The position numbers were made by a program, and so were the translations under genes. From CBDUQI01 sp965369325 (GTDB lineage: Bacteria > Pseudomonadota > Gammaproteobacteria > Steroidobacterales > JBCBZW01), in NCBI GenBank assembly GCA_965369325.1, contig CBDUQI010000059.1, positions 1 to 28,182 of the forward strand: 28,182 nucleotides of DNA. Direction: 5' to 3'. Positions 1 to 7,546 of this stretch are shown piece after piece (the first letter of the stretch is position 1; the number at the start of each line of letters is the position of its first letter). The notes beneath the pieces were generated by a model. It saw only the letters and a list, made by a program, of their open reading frames with translations. It was not told the DNA's origin and ran no database searches.

Positions 1-1
1 G

Positions 2-709
2 TACGCGTACACCCCTGACTGGCAGGAGTCCGCGCTGGATCATGATGTGATCGTGCTGGCCACGCCGCTGCGAATTTCTGCGCAGGTCATGCGCACGTTG
101 GCCAAGCGGCGTCCCGAGGGTTTGATTGTGGATATCGGCTCACTCAAGACGCCGTTGCGTGAGGGCTTGCAAGCGCTGGCTGATGCCGGTTGCCGTATCG
201 CCTCAGTGCATCCGATGTTTGGCCCGGATACCCGGCTGCTGTCGGGCCGGCATGTGATCTTTGTCGATACGGGTGTGTCAGAGGCGAACGCGCAAGTGCA
301 GGCGCTGTTTGCCTCGACGATGGCCGAGCAGGTGCAAATGAGCCTGGATGATCATGACCGGCTGATTGCCTACGTGCTGGGTCTGTCGCATGCGCTGAAT
401 ATAGCGTTTTTTACGGTGCTTGCCGACAGCGCTGAGTCTGCGCCGCGGCTGGAACAAATCTCTAGTACCACCTTCGACGCGCAGATGGATGTGGCCGGGC
501 GCGTGGCGCAGGAAAGCCCGGCGCTCTACTTTGAGATTCAATCGCTAAATGAGCATGGGGTGCTGCCGTTGCGGGCGTTGGAGCGTACCGTCTCCAAGTT
601 GCGCACTCTGGTCGAGCAGGGTGATGAGGCCGGTTTTGAGCATCTGATGAGCGCGGGACAACAGTATTTTTCCCGCTCTAGCTGCCAAAAAAATTCGCCG
701 CCCCGCTAA
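2..709 (+). CDS. tyrA: Prephenate dehydrogenase (TyrA family), 5'-truncated by the window edge
   Basis: The reading frame is open from base 2 and ends at TAA 707-709, giving about 235 residues without the true start. TyrA oxidatively decarboxylates prephenate to 4-hydroxyphenylpyruvate in cytoplasmic tyrosine synthesis. The visible part starts in the last strands of the NAD-binding Rossmann fold (VIVLATPL, then VDIGSLK). It continues with the family hallmark HPMFGPDT, where the His is the expected catalytic residue, and the all-helical dimerisation domain ending in a region like the E. coli TyrA C-terminus (LYFEIQSLNE). No chorismate mutase domain can be judged because the N-terminus is missing. 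The last 32 bases overlap the convergent HDOD gene. Family assignment is firm; the gene symbol is by family. Confidence 0.88.
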   Translation, partial: YAYTPDWQESALDHDVIVLATPLRISAQVMRTLAKRRPEGLIVDIGSLKTPLREGLQALADAGCRIASVHPMFGPDTRLLSGRHVIFVDTGVSEANAQVQALFASTMAEQVQMSLDDHDRLIAYVLGLSHALNIAFFTVLADSAESAPRLEQISSTTFDAQMDVAGRVAQESPALYFEIQSLNEHGVLPLRALERTVSKLRTLVEQGDEAGFEHLMSAGQQYFSRSSCQKNSPPR

Positions 710-2204
710 CCCGAGCTAGCAAGCCTTCATCTTCGGGCAACTGCGGATCGCTCTCGCACTTAATCGGCGAATGCTCATCGCGCAGGGCGGCATGCATGGC
801 GCGGCGCGCGGCGCGCAGCAGGTTCTCGGCGCGTTGAAAGTCGTGCTCGCGGTCGAACGTAGCCAGTCCGGCGGTGGCGTTCAGTCCGAGCCAGGTGTTG
901 CCCTGACCGGCGTCGATCGCACTTTCGCGCAGCAACTCGATAATCCGCTGACACGCTCTTTGGGCGGCCTCGGCGGGTGAGCCCGAGAGGATGAGCACAA
1001 TGTCGTCCTGCCCCAGCAGGCCTATTTCATCCGAGTCGCGCAGGGCTTGGCGCAGCAATGAGATGGCGCTGGCGAGCACGGCGACATTGTCGACATCAAT
1101 GCGCAGGCAGGCGACGCTCACCGGCCAGTTAAACCGTCGTGCCGCTTCCAGCTCGGTATCCAGATACGGGCGCAGGCACGCCTCGTTGCGAAGCCCGTTG
1201 TCCGGGTCACGGCCCTGCTCAAACGGGTGCTCATCATGAATGCTAATACAGCGAGGAGGCTGGGCTGCATTGCGGGCCGTTTTAATATTCCGCACCGTCA
1301 CCAACTCTTGCGCCCGCGCCACGAGGGCTTCGGAGACCTGTTGGTCGATCAGGTCAGTCTCGTACAAGGCTGCGGTGTCGGGCAGTTGATCGCGCAGTAC
1401 CGCCAGTGCCTCTGTGACCTGGGAGAAGTCCAGCGCCAACAACTCGCGCGCCTGCGCGGCCAGTATCCGCAGCTCCTCATTGGTCTCATCTTTAAACCAG
1501 ATGTCGGCCAGCGTGCCCGACAGGGCGATATGGCGCACGAAGGTTGCGTGCTTGTCGGTAGCTTCCAGCGCGCGCGGTTTGTGGCTGTACTGCACACCAA
1601 GGCGAATTTGCCGCGGCAGATTCCAGCGGTCCAGCAGCCAGCCACTGACTGCTGCATGGTCGCAGCCCAGGCGTGCCTGCTCGTACTGCGCCAGTACATC
1701 ATGGTCGAGCAGATCGGGTGCCAGGGTATAAAACTCGGGCAGGGCCTTGTCGATGGCGAGTATGCCAATGTCTTGCAGCAGCGCCGCCAGAAAAAGCTGA
1801 TCGCCATCCTCGCGCCCGGTGGCATCAGCCAGCGCCCGGGCGGCTGATGCCGAGAGCAGGCTGCGCCGCCAGAAGGCGCCGTAGTCGATGCCGTTGCATT
1901 TGTCTTGCCGCATGGATTTGAGCAGCGAGAAGCTCAGCGCCAGCGTGATGGTGCCGTGCGAGCCAAGCGTCAGCATGGCCTGGCGTAGCGTCTCAACGCG
2001 CCGGCGGCGAGCGTAGAGCGGCGAATTAGCGGTGCGCAGCACTTTGGCGGCCAAGGCAGGATCGCGGCTGATCACGCCGGCTACGGTGATCAGGCTCAGG
2101 TCCGGGTTTTCGGCCAGCGCCAGGATTTCGGTCGCGAGTTTCGGCGGCGAGGGCAAGTCACTGACATGCTCAAGTCGCGCAGCAAGTTCTGGGGTGATGG
2201 GCAC
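678..2204 (-). CDS. HDOD domain protein with degenerate GGDEF domain
   Basis: I place the start at GTG 2204 because an AAGGAGG ribosome site sits four to five bases upstream; the open frame extends 24 codons further but without such a site. The 508-residue protein has an N-terminal HDOD domain (about residues 10-220: DLPSPPKLATEIL, VISRDPALAAKVLRTANSPLY, then LLQDIGIL). A C-terminal GGDEF-like domain follows (about residues 320-470). The GGDEF signature is replaced by GQDDI (residues 398-402), so cyclic-di-GMP synthesis is unlikely. The His of a classic HD pair is Gln (QD), as usual for non-enzymatic HDOD proteins. It is a cytoplasmic, probably regulatory protein; HDOD proteins act in motility, biofilm or stress control, but nothing here shows which. 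It converges on tyrA. Confidence 0.85.
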   Translation of the reverse strand: MPITPELAARLEHVSDLPSPPKLATEILALAENPDLSLITVAGVISRDPALAAKVLRTANSPLYARRRRVETLRQAMLTLGSHGTITLALSFSLLKSMRQDKCNGIDYGAFWRRSLLSASAARALADATGREDGDQLFLAALLQDIGILAIDKALPEFYTLAPDLLDHDVLAQYEQARLGCDHAAVSGWLLDRWNLPRQIRLGVQYSHKPRALEATDKHATFVRHIALSGTLADIWFKDETNEELRILAAQARELLALDFSQVTEALAVLRDQLPDTAALYETDLIDQQVSEALVARAQELVTVRNIKTARNAAQPPRCISIHDEHPFEQGRDPDNGLRNEACLRPYLDTELEAARRFNWPVSVACLRIDVDNVAVLASAISLLRQALRDSDEIGLLGQDDIVLILSGSPAEAAQRACQRIIELLRESAIDAGQGNTWLGLNATAGLATFDREHDFQRAENLLRAARRAMHAALRDEHSPIKCESDPQLPEDEGLLARVSGAANFFGS

Positions 2205-2257
2205 GTAACCTCCTTGCCAATCCACAGGACCCTTCAGCGCGCTTGGGACGAGCAGTG

Positions 2258-2401
2258 TCAGGCGATTACCTGGCAATCCATCCGGCGCGTGCGGGCGTCA
2301 TCGATGAATGTATCGGCACGCAAAATGTCGCCTTCAGTCGTGTACGCCGCCAGTCTGAGCGGCGCTCCACGTTGATCTGCCAGCAAAGGTGGTATCGGCA
2401 T
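2258..2401 (-). CDS. Possible small protein, 47 aa, upstream of the HDOD gene
   Basis: A short frame on the minus strand runs from ATG 2401 to TGA 2258 and ends 54 bases before the HDOD start. The peptide begins MPIPPLLADQRGAPL and continues with AAYTTEGDILRADTF, a soluble, charged sequence that looks like protein rather than noise. The frame stays open about 17 codons upstream, to a point just after a CTAGGAG motif, but no standard start codon follows that motif at a good distance. I do not recognise the family. It may be a co-transcribed small protein, the remnant of a larger one, or chance. Treat it as tentative. Confidence 0.33.
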   Translation of the reverse strand: MPIPPLLADQRGAPLRLAAYTTEGDILRADTFIDDARTRRMDCQVIA

Positions 2402-2516
2402 CAGCGAGCCGCCGAGGTATGGCAGTAATCTACTGATTGTTATGTAAAACTCCTAGCGCGGGGGCGCCCGTGCGCCGGCCGAGCGGATATAAAGTGATGC
2501 GCTTGCCATAATGCTA

Positions 2517-2546
2517 TTGACAATCATTCTCATTCGCAATCATAAT
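2517..2546 (+). promoter_or_regulatory. Predicted sigma-70 promoter with overlapping Fur-box-like site for bfd
   Basis: TTGACA (2517-2522) and CATAAT (2541-2546) are separated by 18 bases, a good -35/-10 pair. The stretch from 2519, GACAATCATTCTCATTCGC, resembles the Fur consensus GATAATGATAATCATTATC, with AAT and TCATT blocks conserved, and covers the -35 element and spacer. Iron-loaded Fur would therefore block the polymerase. The -10 lies only six bases before the bfd ATG. Confidence 0.6.
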
Positions 2547-2552
2547 TGCCGC

Positions 2553-2777
2553 ATGTACATTTGTATCTGCAAGGGAATTACCGAATCGCAGATCCGAGAT
2601 GCGGTCGCGCAAGGCGCCTGCTCGGTCGGTGATTTGCACGATCAACTTGGGGTTGCCTCTGGTTGTGGCAATTGTGCTTGCGTGGCCCAGGATGTACTTG
2701 AAGAGGCCCGCACAGAAAGCGGCGTCCGCGGCGGTGGTGCTGCTGCTGCTCATAACGCTCTGCACGCCTCGCGTTAA
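2553..2777 (+). CDS. bfd: Bacterioferritin-associated ferredoxin (Bfd), [2Fe-2S]
   Basis: This 74-residue protein carries the BFD-like [2Fe-2S] fold. Bfd docks on bacterioferritin and donates electrons that reduce and release stored iron. The cluster ligands are visible as C4 and C6 near the N-terminus (MYICICKGITES) and C38 and C41 (SGCGNCACV), the same spacing as E. coli Bfd, which supports ATG 2553 as the start. The open frame begins 14 codons upstream at 2511, but that extension would run through the promoter and Fur-like site. There is no Shine-Dalgarno sequence before 2553, and the predicted transcript would begin at or next to the ATG. The C-terminus has an Ala-rich tail. bfr lies 125 bases downstream on the same strand. 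Confidence 0.9.
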   Translation: MYICICKGITESQIRDAVAQGACSVGDLHDQLGVASGCGNCACVAQDVLEEARTESGVRGGGAAAAHNALHASR

Positions 2778-2902
2778 ACTGCGCCCCTCATTAATACGGT
2801 AAGGACCGGCGATCACTGTCGTGTCCTGACGTCCGGGCATTGCCTTTTCTCGGGTGCCCCACCAAAATGGCGCTCAATCCCACCACTACCAAGGCGTTTT
2901 CA

Positions 2903-3379
2903 ATGAAAGCGAAAGATGGCGTAATCGCGTTTCTCAATGAGGTGCTCAAGGGCGAACTCACGGCGATCAATCAGTATTTTTTGCACGCCAGAATGCTCAA
3001 GGACTGGGGACTGGCAGGGCTCGCTGATAAGGAGTACCACGAGTCTATTGATGAAATGAAGCACGCGGACAAGCTGATCGAGCGCATATTATTTCTCGAA
3101 GGGCTGCCGAATCTTCAAGACTTGGGGCGGCTTAGAATTGGCGAAAATATCGAGGAGATCCTGCAGGCGGATCTAGCAGCGGAGATGGAGGCGATTCCGA
3201 TCTTGCGCAGCGCCATCGAGCATTGCGAGAAAGTGCAGGACTACGTCAGCCGTGAGTTGTTCCAGCACATCTTGGACGACGAAGAAGAGCATGTGGACTT
3301 TATTGAGACCCAGATCGGCTTGATCGAAAAAGTGGGCCTGGCCAACTATCAGCAGTCGCAGATGCACAGCGCCGACTAA
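2903..3379 (+). CDS. bfr: Bacterioferritin
   Basis: Bacterioferritin is a 24-subunit haem-containing iron store. The 158-residue product from ATG 2903 matches the length of E. coli Bfr, and residue numbers fall in register: ferroxidase ligands E18, E51, H54, E94, E127 and H130 are all present, as is the haem-ligating M52 (IDEMKHAD). The frame is open 21 codons further upstream (from 2840), but that extension is not part of the family, so 2903 is chosen. It oxidises Fe(II) with O2 or H2O2 and stores ferric mineral in the cytoplasm. Its neighbour bfd would serve for iron release, so the pair makes up a storage and mobilisation unit. Confidence 0.96.
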   Translation: MKAKDGVIAFLNEVLKGELTAINQYFLHARMLKDWGLAGLADKEYHESIDEMKHADKLIERILFLEGLPNLQDLGRLRIGENIEEILQADLAAEMEAIPILRSAIEHCEKVQDYVSRELFQHILDDEEEHVDFIETQIGLIEKVGLANYQQSQMHSAD

Positions 3380-3429
3380 TCTAATCGATGGGCGCTGCGC
3401 GCCCGCTTCTGCACACGAGCACCTTTAAC

Positions 3430-4659
3430 ATGACGATCGCCACCCGCCCGGTAGCCCCAAGTGGTGCTCTGCAGAATGTGAGCTACGAAATTCGTGGTCA
3501 GCTGGCACGCCGAGCACATGAGCTTGAGCGTCAGGGTTACGACATTATTTCCCTCAATATCGGCAATCCTGGGCAGTACGGGCTGCGGGCGCCGGAGACC
3601 ATGCGTCTGGCGATGATCGAGAATCTGCGTTACGCGGATGCTTACAGCCACCACAAAGGTATCTTCCCTGCGCGTGAAGCGGTCGCGATGCAGCAGCAGG
3701 AGCGTGGCGTGATGGATGCCAGCGTCGAAGATGTGTTTATGGGTAACGGGGTGAGCGAGTTAATCGATCTGACCCTGCGCGCGATGCTAGGCCCGGGCGA
3801 TGAGGTGCTGGTACCGAGCCCAGACTACCCGCTGTGGACGGCGGCGGTCACCCTAAATGGCGGCAAGGCGGTGCACTATCCTTGCCTGGCGCGGGACGGT
3901 TTTCAGCCTGATGTTGCCGAGATGGCAGCACTGGTCAGCCCGCGCACTCGGGCGATAGTGGTGATAAACCCGAACAATCCGACGGGCGCCGTGTACTCGC
4001 GCAGCACCCTGCAGGGGATTGTGGATCTGGCCGACGCGCACGGTCTAGTGGTAATGGCGGATGAGATTTACGACCGCATCGTGTACGACGATGCGCAGTT
4101 TGTACCGATGGCGTCACTGGTGCGCAACACCTTATGCGCCACCTTCAGTGGGCTCTCAAAGGTGTATCGTGCCTGTGGCTATCGCGTTGGCTGGGCTGCG
4201 TTCAGTGGCGCGCGCGAAAGTGCGCAGGCGTATCTGGACGCGCTGGAACTGCTCTGTGCGCTGCGTTTGTGCAGCAATGTGCCGGGGCAGTGGGCGGTAC
4301 AGACGGCGCTGGGCGGGCGCCAGAGTATTGATGAGCTGACCGGGCCGAATGGACGCCTGTATCGCGCGCGCCAGTGCGTTGGCGATTTTGTTAGCCGCAG
4401 TCGTTTTGTTGATTTGCAATTGCCCGCCGGATCGATCTACGCGTTTTTGCGTGTGCGCGATGATGTGCTGCCCGATTTTGACGATCATGAATTTGCCGTC
4501 GAATTACTGGAAGAGAAGCATGTGCTGGTCGCGCCGGGGTCCAGTTTTAATTTCACTCGCCGCGATCACTTTAGAATTACGCTGCTGCCGAGTGAGCGCA
4601 TATTGCTGGATGCGCTGACTCGCATCGAACAGTTGTTGGCGCGACGTGTTGGTGATTGA
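3430..4659 (+). CDS. Class I/II PLP-dependent aminotransferase, AlaA-like
   Basis: The product is 409 residues from ATG 3430, close to E. coli AlaA (405). Fold-type I aminotransferase landmarks are clear: N-terminal substrate loop (ISLNIGNPGQYG), the NPNNPTGAVYS motif, DEIYDRI with the PLP-pyridine Asp, and the Schiff-base lysine K244 in SGLSKVYRACGYRVGW. The N-terminal part and the K244 region are closest to AlaA, which makes alanine from pyruvate and glutamate; I recognise this by sequence resemblance only. The frame could start at 3388, but those 14 residues are not family-like. It begins about 50 bases after bfr and could be read through from it. It converges with the hydrolase operon 29 bases away. 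Confidence 0.88.
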   Translation: MTIATRPVAPSGALQNVSYEIRGQLARRAHELERQGYDIISLNIGNPGQYGLRAPETMRLAMIENLRYADAYSHHKGIFPAREAVAMQQQERGVMDASVEDVFMGNGVSELIDLTLRAMLGPGDEVLVPSPDYPLWTAAVTLNGGKAVHYPCLARDGFQPDVAEMAALVSPRTRAIVVINPNNPTGAVYSRSTLQGIVDLADAHGLVVMADEIYDRIVYDDAQFVPMASLVRNTLCATFSGLSKVYRACGYRVGWAAFSGARESAQAYLDALELLCALRLCSNVPGQWAVQTALGGRQSIDELTGPNGRLYRARQCVGDFVSRSRFVDLQLPAGSIYAFLRVRDDVLPDFDDHEFAVELLEEKHVLVAPGSSFNFTRRDHFRITLLPSERILLDALTRIEQLLARRVGD

Positions 4660-4688
4660 TCTACGGGTTGGATCACACGAGTGAGTTC

Positions 4689-6254
4689 TTACTTGGCAGC
4701 TGCCGGGGTGACCCGCACGTAGTTACCCATATCGCCCTGCAGTATCGTGTTGCCATCGGCATCGCGTGAAAACGCGGCGCTGGCCACAGGCTCCTCGGCG
4801 CGCCGGAATCGGTGCTGGTCGACCGGGATTAGCGCGCGTGCCTTACGGCCCGGGTACCGGGTGTACAGTCGGCCATTTTTCGCCGTGATTTGCAGGGTGT
4901 CCGGTTTTGCGCCGGAAAAACGCTGGGTGGCTTCGCGATAGGTGCCGGCCAGTGCCTTGAGCGTGGCGGTTGGCATACGCGCGGCGGCAACGGCGGGCGG
5001 TGGGGATTGCCCATCAATCAGATGCTGCTCCAACAATGCGCGCAATTCACGCAACGGGGCATGGCGAAACACATTGATTACCACAAAGTAGCCCTTGCCG
5101 ATATTCCGGTTGTAGCCGTAGTGCGCCAGGTAACCATCGCCGTCACCGCCGTGACCGTGGAAGACAAAGCCCTCCCGGGACCAGGCGTAGTTACCCAGCC
5201 CGTAACCGTAGCGCAGGCCAGCGCGCGCGGCGGCGGTCGTACGCGGTTGCTCCAATCGCTCGACCGATGAGGGTTTGAGCAAACGCGGCTGAGCCCGGCC
5301 GGTGGCTTCCGTCTGCGGGTCCACAGTGCCGGACGCGGTTGGCAGCGCACCCTGATTGAGCAGCATCGTGACGAACTTCGCCATATCTGCGGGTGTGGTA
5401 TTAATGCCGCCGAACGCACGGAAGATCATATGCCAGTAGGGGATAACGCTTTTTGCATCGCGGTCATAGCCGGTGGCAAGACGTGCCTGGGTGGGTGGAT
5501 CCAGTAGCAGCCCAGTGTCGTGCATGCCTAGCGGTGTAAACACCTGTGATTGCATCCATTGCTCGTAGGATTGTGCGGTGACCGCCTCCAGCACCAGCGC
5601 GGCCAGCCCCGCACCGCTGTTGCTGTAGGAGGAGTGTGTGCCAGGTGGCCATCTTGCGGTGCGCGAGTGCGGTGCGATTTTCATGGCCGTGGCCAGGTCG
5701 ACCGGCGTAGGGTCGTTGTGGTCCCACTCCACTTTAAGCATGTCATTGAAACCTGCGGTGTGCTCAAGCACGTGGGCAATGGTGAGTGGATGGGAGTCCG
5801 ACCAGGCATTGGTGAATAATGCGCCGGGCACATGTTGGCGAATGCGATCGTCCAGGTTGGCCAGCCCGCGCTCGCGCAGTTGCAGCATGGCAATACCGGT
5901 GAATGTCTTGGTAATGCTGCCGATGCGAAAGAGGGTTTGCTCGCTGGCGGCTTTACCCGTGCGGATGTCCTCCACTCCCACCGCGCCACTCCAAAGCGTG
6001 CCCTGCATATCTACCAGCGCGAGCCCGACGGCGGGCACCTCGTGCTGTTGTCGAATCTGGTGAATTTTCTCGAGCACATCAGGGACGAGTGCATCGGGGG
6101 CCGCGGTAACGGGGGCGCCAGCCCCTACTTTCATTGTCAGCAGCAAGGCGGGCAGCGTACTTGCCAGCGCGGCGCTAGCGCTCGGTTTGCGGCCCGCGCA
6201 GACGCCGCCCGCGCGGGTGGTACGAGGACACACACGCATGCTGGGCTTACCCAT
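4689..6254 (-). CDS. Serine hydrolase, beta-lactamase (class C/PBP-like) family, exported
   Basis: About 521 residues from ATG 6254. All three motifs of the SxxK acyl-enzyme fold are present: S113-I-T-K116, Y210-S-N212, and H366-G-H-G near the C-terminal end of the catalytic domain. A C-terminal ~100-residue extension is of the kind found in DUF3471-type esterase/peptidase members. An N-terminal basic plus hydrophobic stretch (ASAALASTLPALLLTM) suggests export to the periplasm. The start is ambiguous: ATG 6254 overlaps the stop of the upstream esterase by 8 bases, and ATG 6239 is an alternative giving a neater signal peptide. Likely activity is ester or peptide hydrolysis rather than true antibiotic resistance; the substrate is unknown. 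It is the last gene of a four-gene operon. Confidence 0.87.
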   Translation of the reverse strand: MGKPSMRVCPRTTRAGGVCAGRKPSASAALASTLPALLLTMKVGAGAPVTAAPDALVPDVLEKIHQIRQQHEVPAVGLALVDMQGTLWSGAVGVEDIRTGKAASEQTLFRIGSITKTFTGIAMLQLRERGLANLDDRIRQHVPGALFTNAWSDSHPLTIAHVLEHTAGFNDMLKVEWDHNDPTPVDLATAMKIAPHSRTARWPPGTHSSYSNSGAGLAALVLEAVTAQSYEQWMQSQVFTPLGMHDTGLLLDPPTQARLATGYDRDAKSVIPYWHMIFRAFGGINTTPADMAKFVTMLLNQGALPTASGTVDPQTEATGRAQPRLLKPSSVERLEQPRTTAAARAGLRYGYGLGNYAWSREGFVFHGHGGDGDGYLAHYGYNRNIGKGYFVVINVFRHAPLRELRALLEQHLIDGQSPPPAVAAARMPTATLKALAGTYREATQRFSGAKPDTLQITAKNGRLYTRYPGRKARALIPVDQHRFRRAEEPVASAAFSRDADGNTILQGDMGNYVRVTPAAAK

Positions 6255-6978
6255 GACGGTGAATGAAATCACCCAGATGCTGGCGCGCCTGACGGCGCCA
6301 CCAGGTCCAGTTATGATCCACATCATGCCCCCACAGATCGCGCTGATGGTTGATCGACTTACTTTTTAAAATGTCGGCCATACGCTGAGTCTGCTCGATG
6401 TTGCCATCCTCCCAGCGACCCTGTCCGCAGACCAGAGTCAGGTGCACATTGGCCTGCACCTGGGCCAGTTGTTCGCCATGCATGTTGGGCGTAAAAGCCA
6501 TCGGGTTGTTAAAGTAAATGTCCTCGTTGGAGTAGCCTTCGGTAAAGCTGGTGGCATCGTAGCGGCCACTCATGCACAGGCCGTAATGAAACATGTGCGG
6601 GAATTTAAGCGCAAAGTTGGCCGAGTAAAAGGCGCCCATGCTGGTACCGGTGACCGCAATCAGAATGTCCGGTGTGTGGCAGTCGGCGCGTATGCGCGGC
6701 ACCAGTTCCTGGGTAATGTACTGCTCGTACGCCTGGTGGCGCTTGATGCGCCATTGCGCCGGGTCTGTGCGGCGGGTCCACGATTCACTCACATTGCTTT
6801 CCGTGCAGTACAGTTTGATGCGCCCACCGTTCAGCCAGTCGGCCAGCGTGTCGATCATCCCGTTGGCCTCCCACTCATGGGCCATGCCAGCGGCTGAGGG
6901 GAACACGAGCACCGGTGGGCCGTAGTGTCCGTAGCGCCATACATGCATGGGTCGACCCATGGCTTTACTGTCGATCAT
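6247..6978 (-). CDS. Esterase of the alpha/beta-hydrolase (putative esterase) family
   Basis: A 243-residue protein from ATG 6978. It has the nucleophile elbow GTSMGA with Ser113 and a conserved N-terminal block (VWRYGHYGPPVLVFPSAAG) typical of the PF00756-like small cytoplasmic esterases. A C-terminal His lies in WGHDVDHNWTWWRR. The frame is open to 7059 with only TTG starts, and the family often has a few more residues before MIDSKAMGRP, so a start at a TTG inside the preceding gene is possible. No signal peptide is seen. The last bases overlap the start of the serine hydrolase gene, so the two are probably translationally coupled. Substrate unknown. Confidence 0.83.
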   Translation of the reverse strand: MIDSKAMGRPMHVWRYGHYGPPVLVFPSAAGMAHEWEANGMIDTLADWLNGGRIKLYCTESNVSESWTRRTDPAQWRIKRHQAYEQYITQELVPRIRADCHTPDILIAVTGTSMGAFYSANFALKFPHMFHYGLCMSGRYDATSFTEGYSNEDIYFNNPMAFTPNMHGEQLAQVQANVHLTLVCGQGRWEDGNIEQTQRMADILKSKSINHQRDLWGHDVDHNWTWWRRQARQHLGDFIHRHG

Positions 6979-7018
6979 ATCGTGCTCACGTAACAAGGCG
7001 ATCTCCCGGTAGGTGTGC

Positions 7019-7546
7019 TTATCGTGATAAGGGTAGAGCGCGCTCGGGCGCCGGCGCAAAGGGCACCGTCAGTGCCAACCCGCCGGTGCCGCGTACAAAC
7101 CGCAGGCTGGCGAGTGACTTGCCCTGCTCGCGCAGCAACACGGTGTTGACCTGCGCATCCGTGCGCTCCTGCAGCAGCGTGTTGTGCAGCAAATAGGTGC
7201 CAGCAGGCGCGGGTAGTTGCACGTAAAGCCATAGCGCGCGGTGCGAGACTTCCTTGCCGATCAACTGAGCACGGGCGGCGTTTCCGTCCGCGCCCTGAAG
7301 GTAAAGGCGCGGGGACAGGTATTGCCCGATAAGCGTGTCTATTCGGGGGGTGTGTTCGATGGAGCTTACTGCCAGCCCGGCCCCGCGCATCGCCTGCTCG
7401 AGATCTTCCGGTACCAGTTTGACCGCAGCCTCAATACTTTGGGTCTCGCGGTTGTAGTCCATTTCTGTCAGACACACGTGTGCGGGGTGGGCCATGGCCG
7501 GGCCTGCTACGACAAGCATCCAGCCAAGGATCAGGCGCGAGAGCAT
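7019..7546 (-). CDS. DUF6702-like exported protein
   Basis: A 175-residue protein beginning MLSRLILGWMLVVAGPAMA, a clear Sec signal peptide, followed by HPAHVCLTEMDYNRETQSIE. This start and length fit the DUF6702 family, which is commonly found beside M1-type metallopeptidases; function unknown. ATG 7546 shares its A with the stop codon TAA of the upstream peptidase (TAATG), which fixes the start and implies translational coupling. An upstream extension to 7570 would lie inside the peptidase gene. The remainder looks like a small beta-rich domain. It is probably a periplasmic partner of the peptidase, by context only. Confidence 0.78.
   Translation of the reverse strand: MLSRLILGWMLVVAGPAMAHPAHVCLTEMDYNRETQSIEAAVKLVPEDLEQAMRGAGLAVSSIEHTPRIDTLIGQYLSPRLYLQGADGNAARAQLIGKEVSHRALWLYVQLPAPAGTYLLHNTLLQERTDAQVNTVLLREQGKSLASLRFVRGTGGLALTVPFAPAPERALPLSR

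Noticed and set aside
4652..4676. GTGAT...ATCAC between the aminotransferase and serine hydrolase genes as a terminator
   Set aside because: Only a 5-bp stem with a 15-base loop and no U-run.
4689..6254. Antibiotic-resistance beta-lactamase
   Set aside because: Although SxxK, YxN and HxG motifs are present, the protein is longer than AmpC, has a C-terminal extension and sits in a hydrolase operon; a general esterase/peptidase is more likely.
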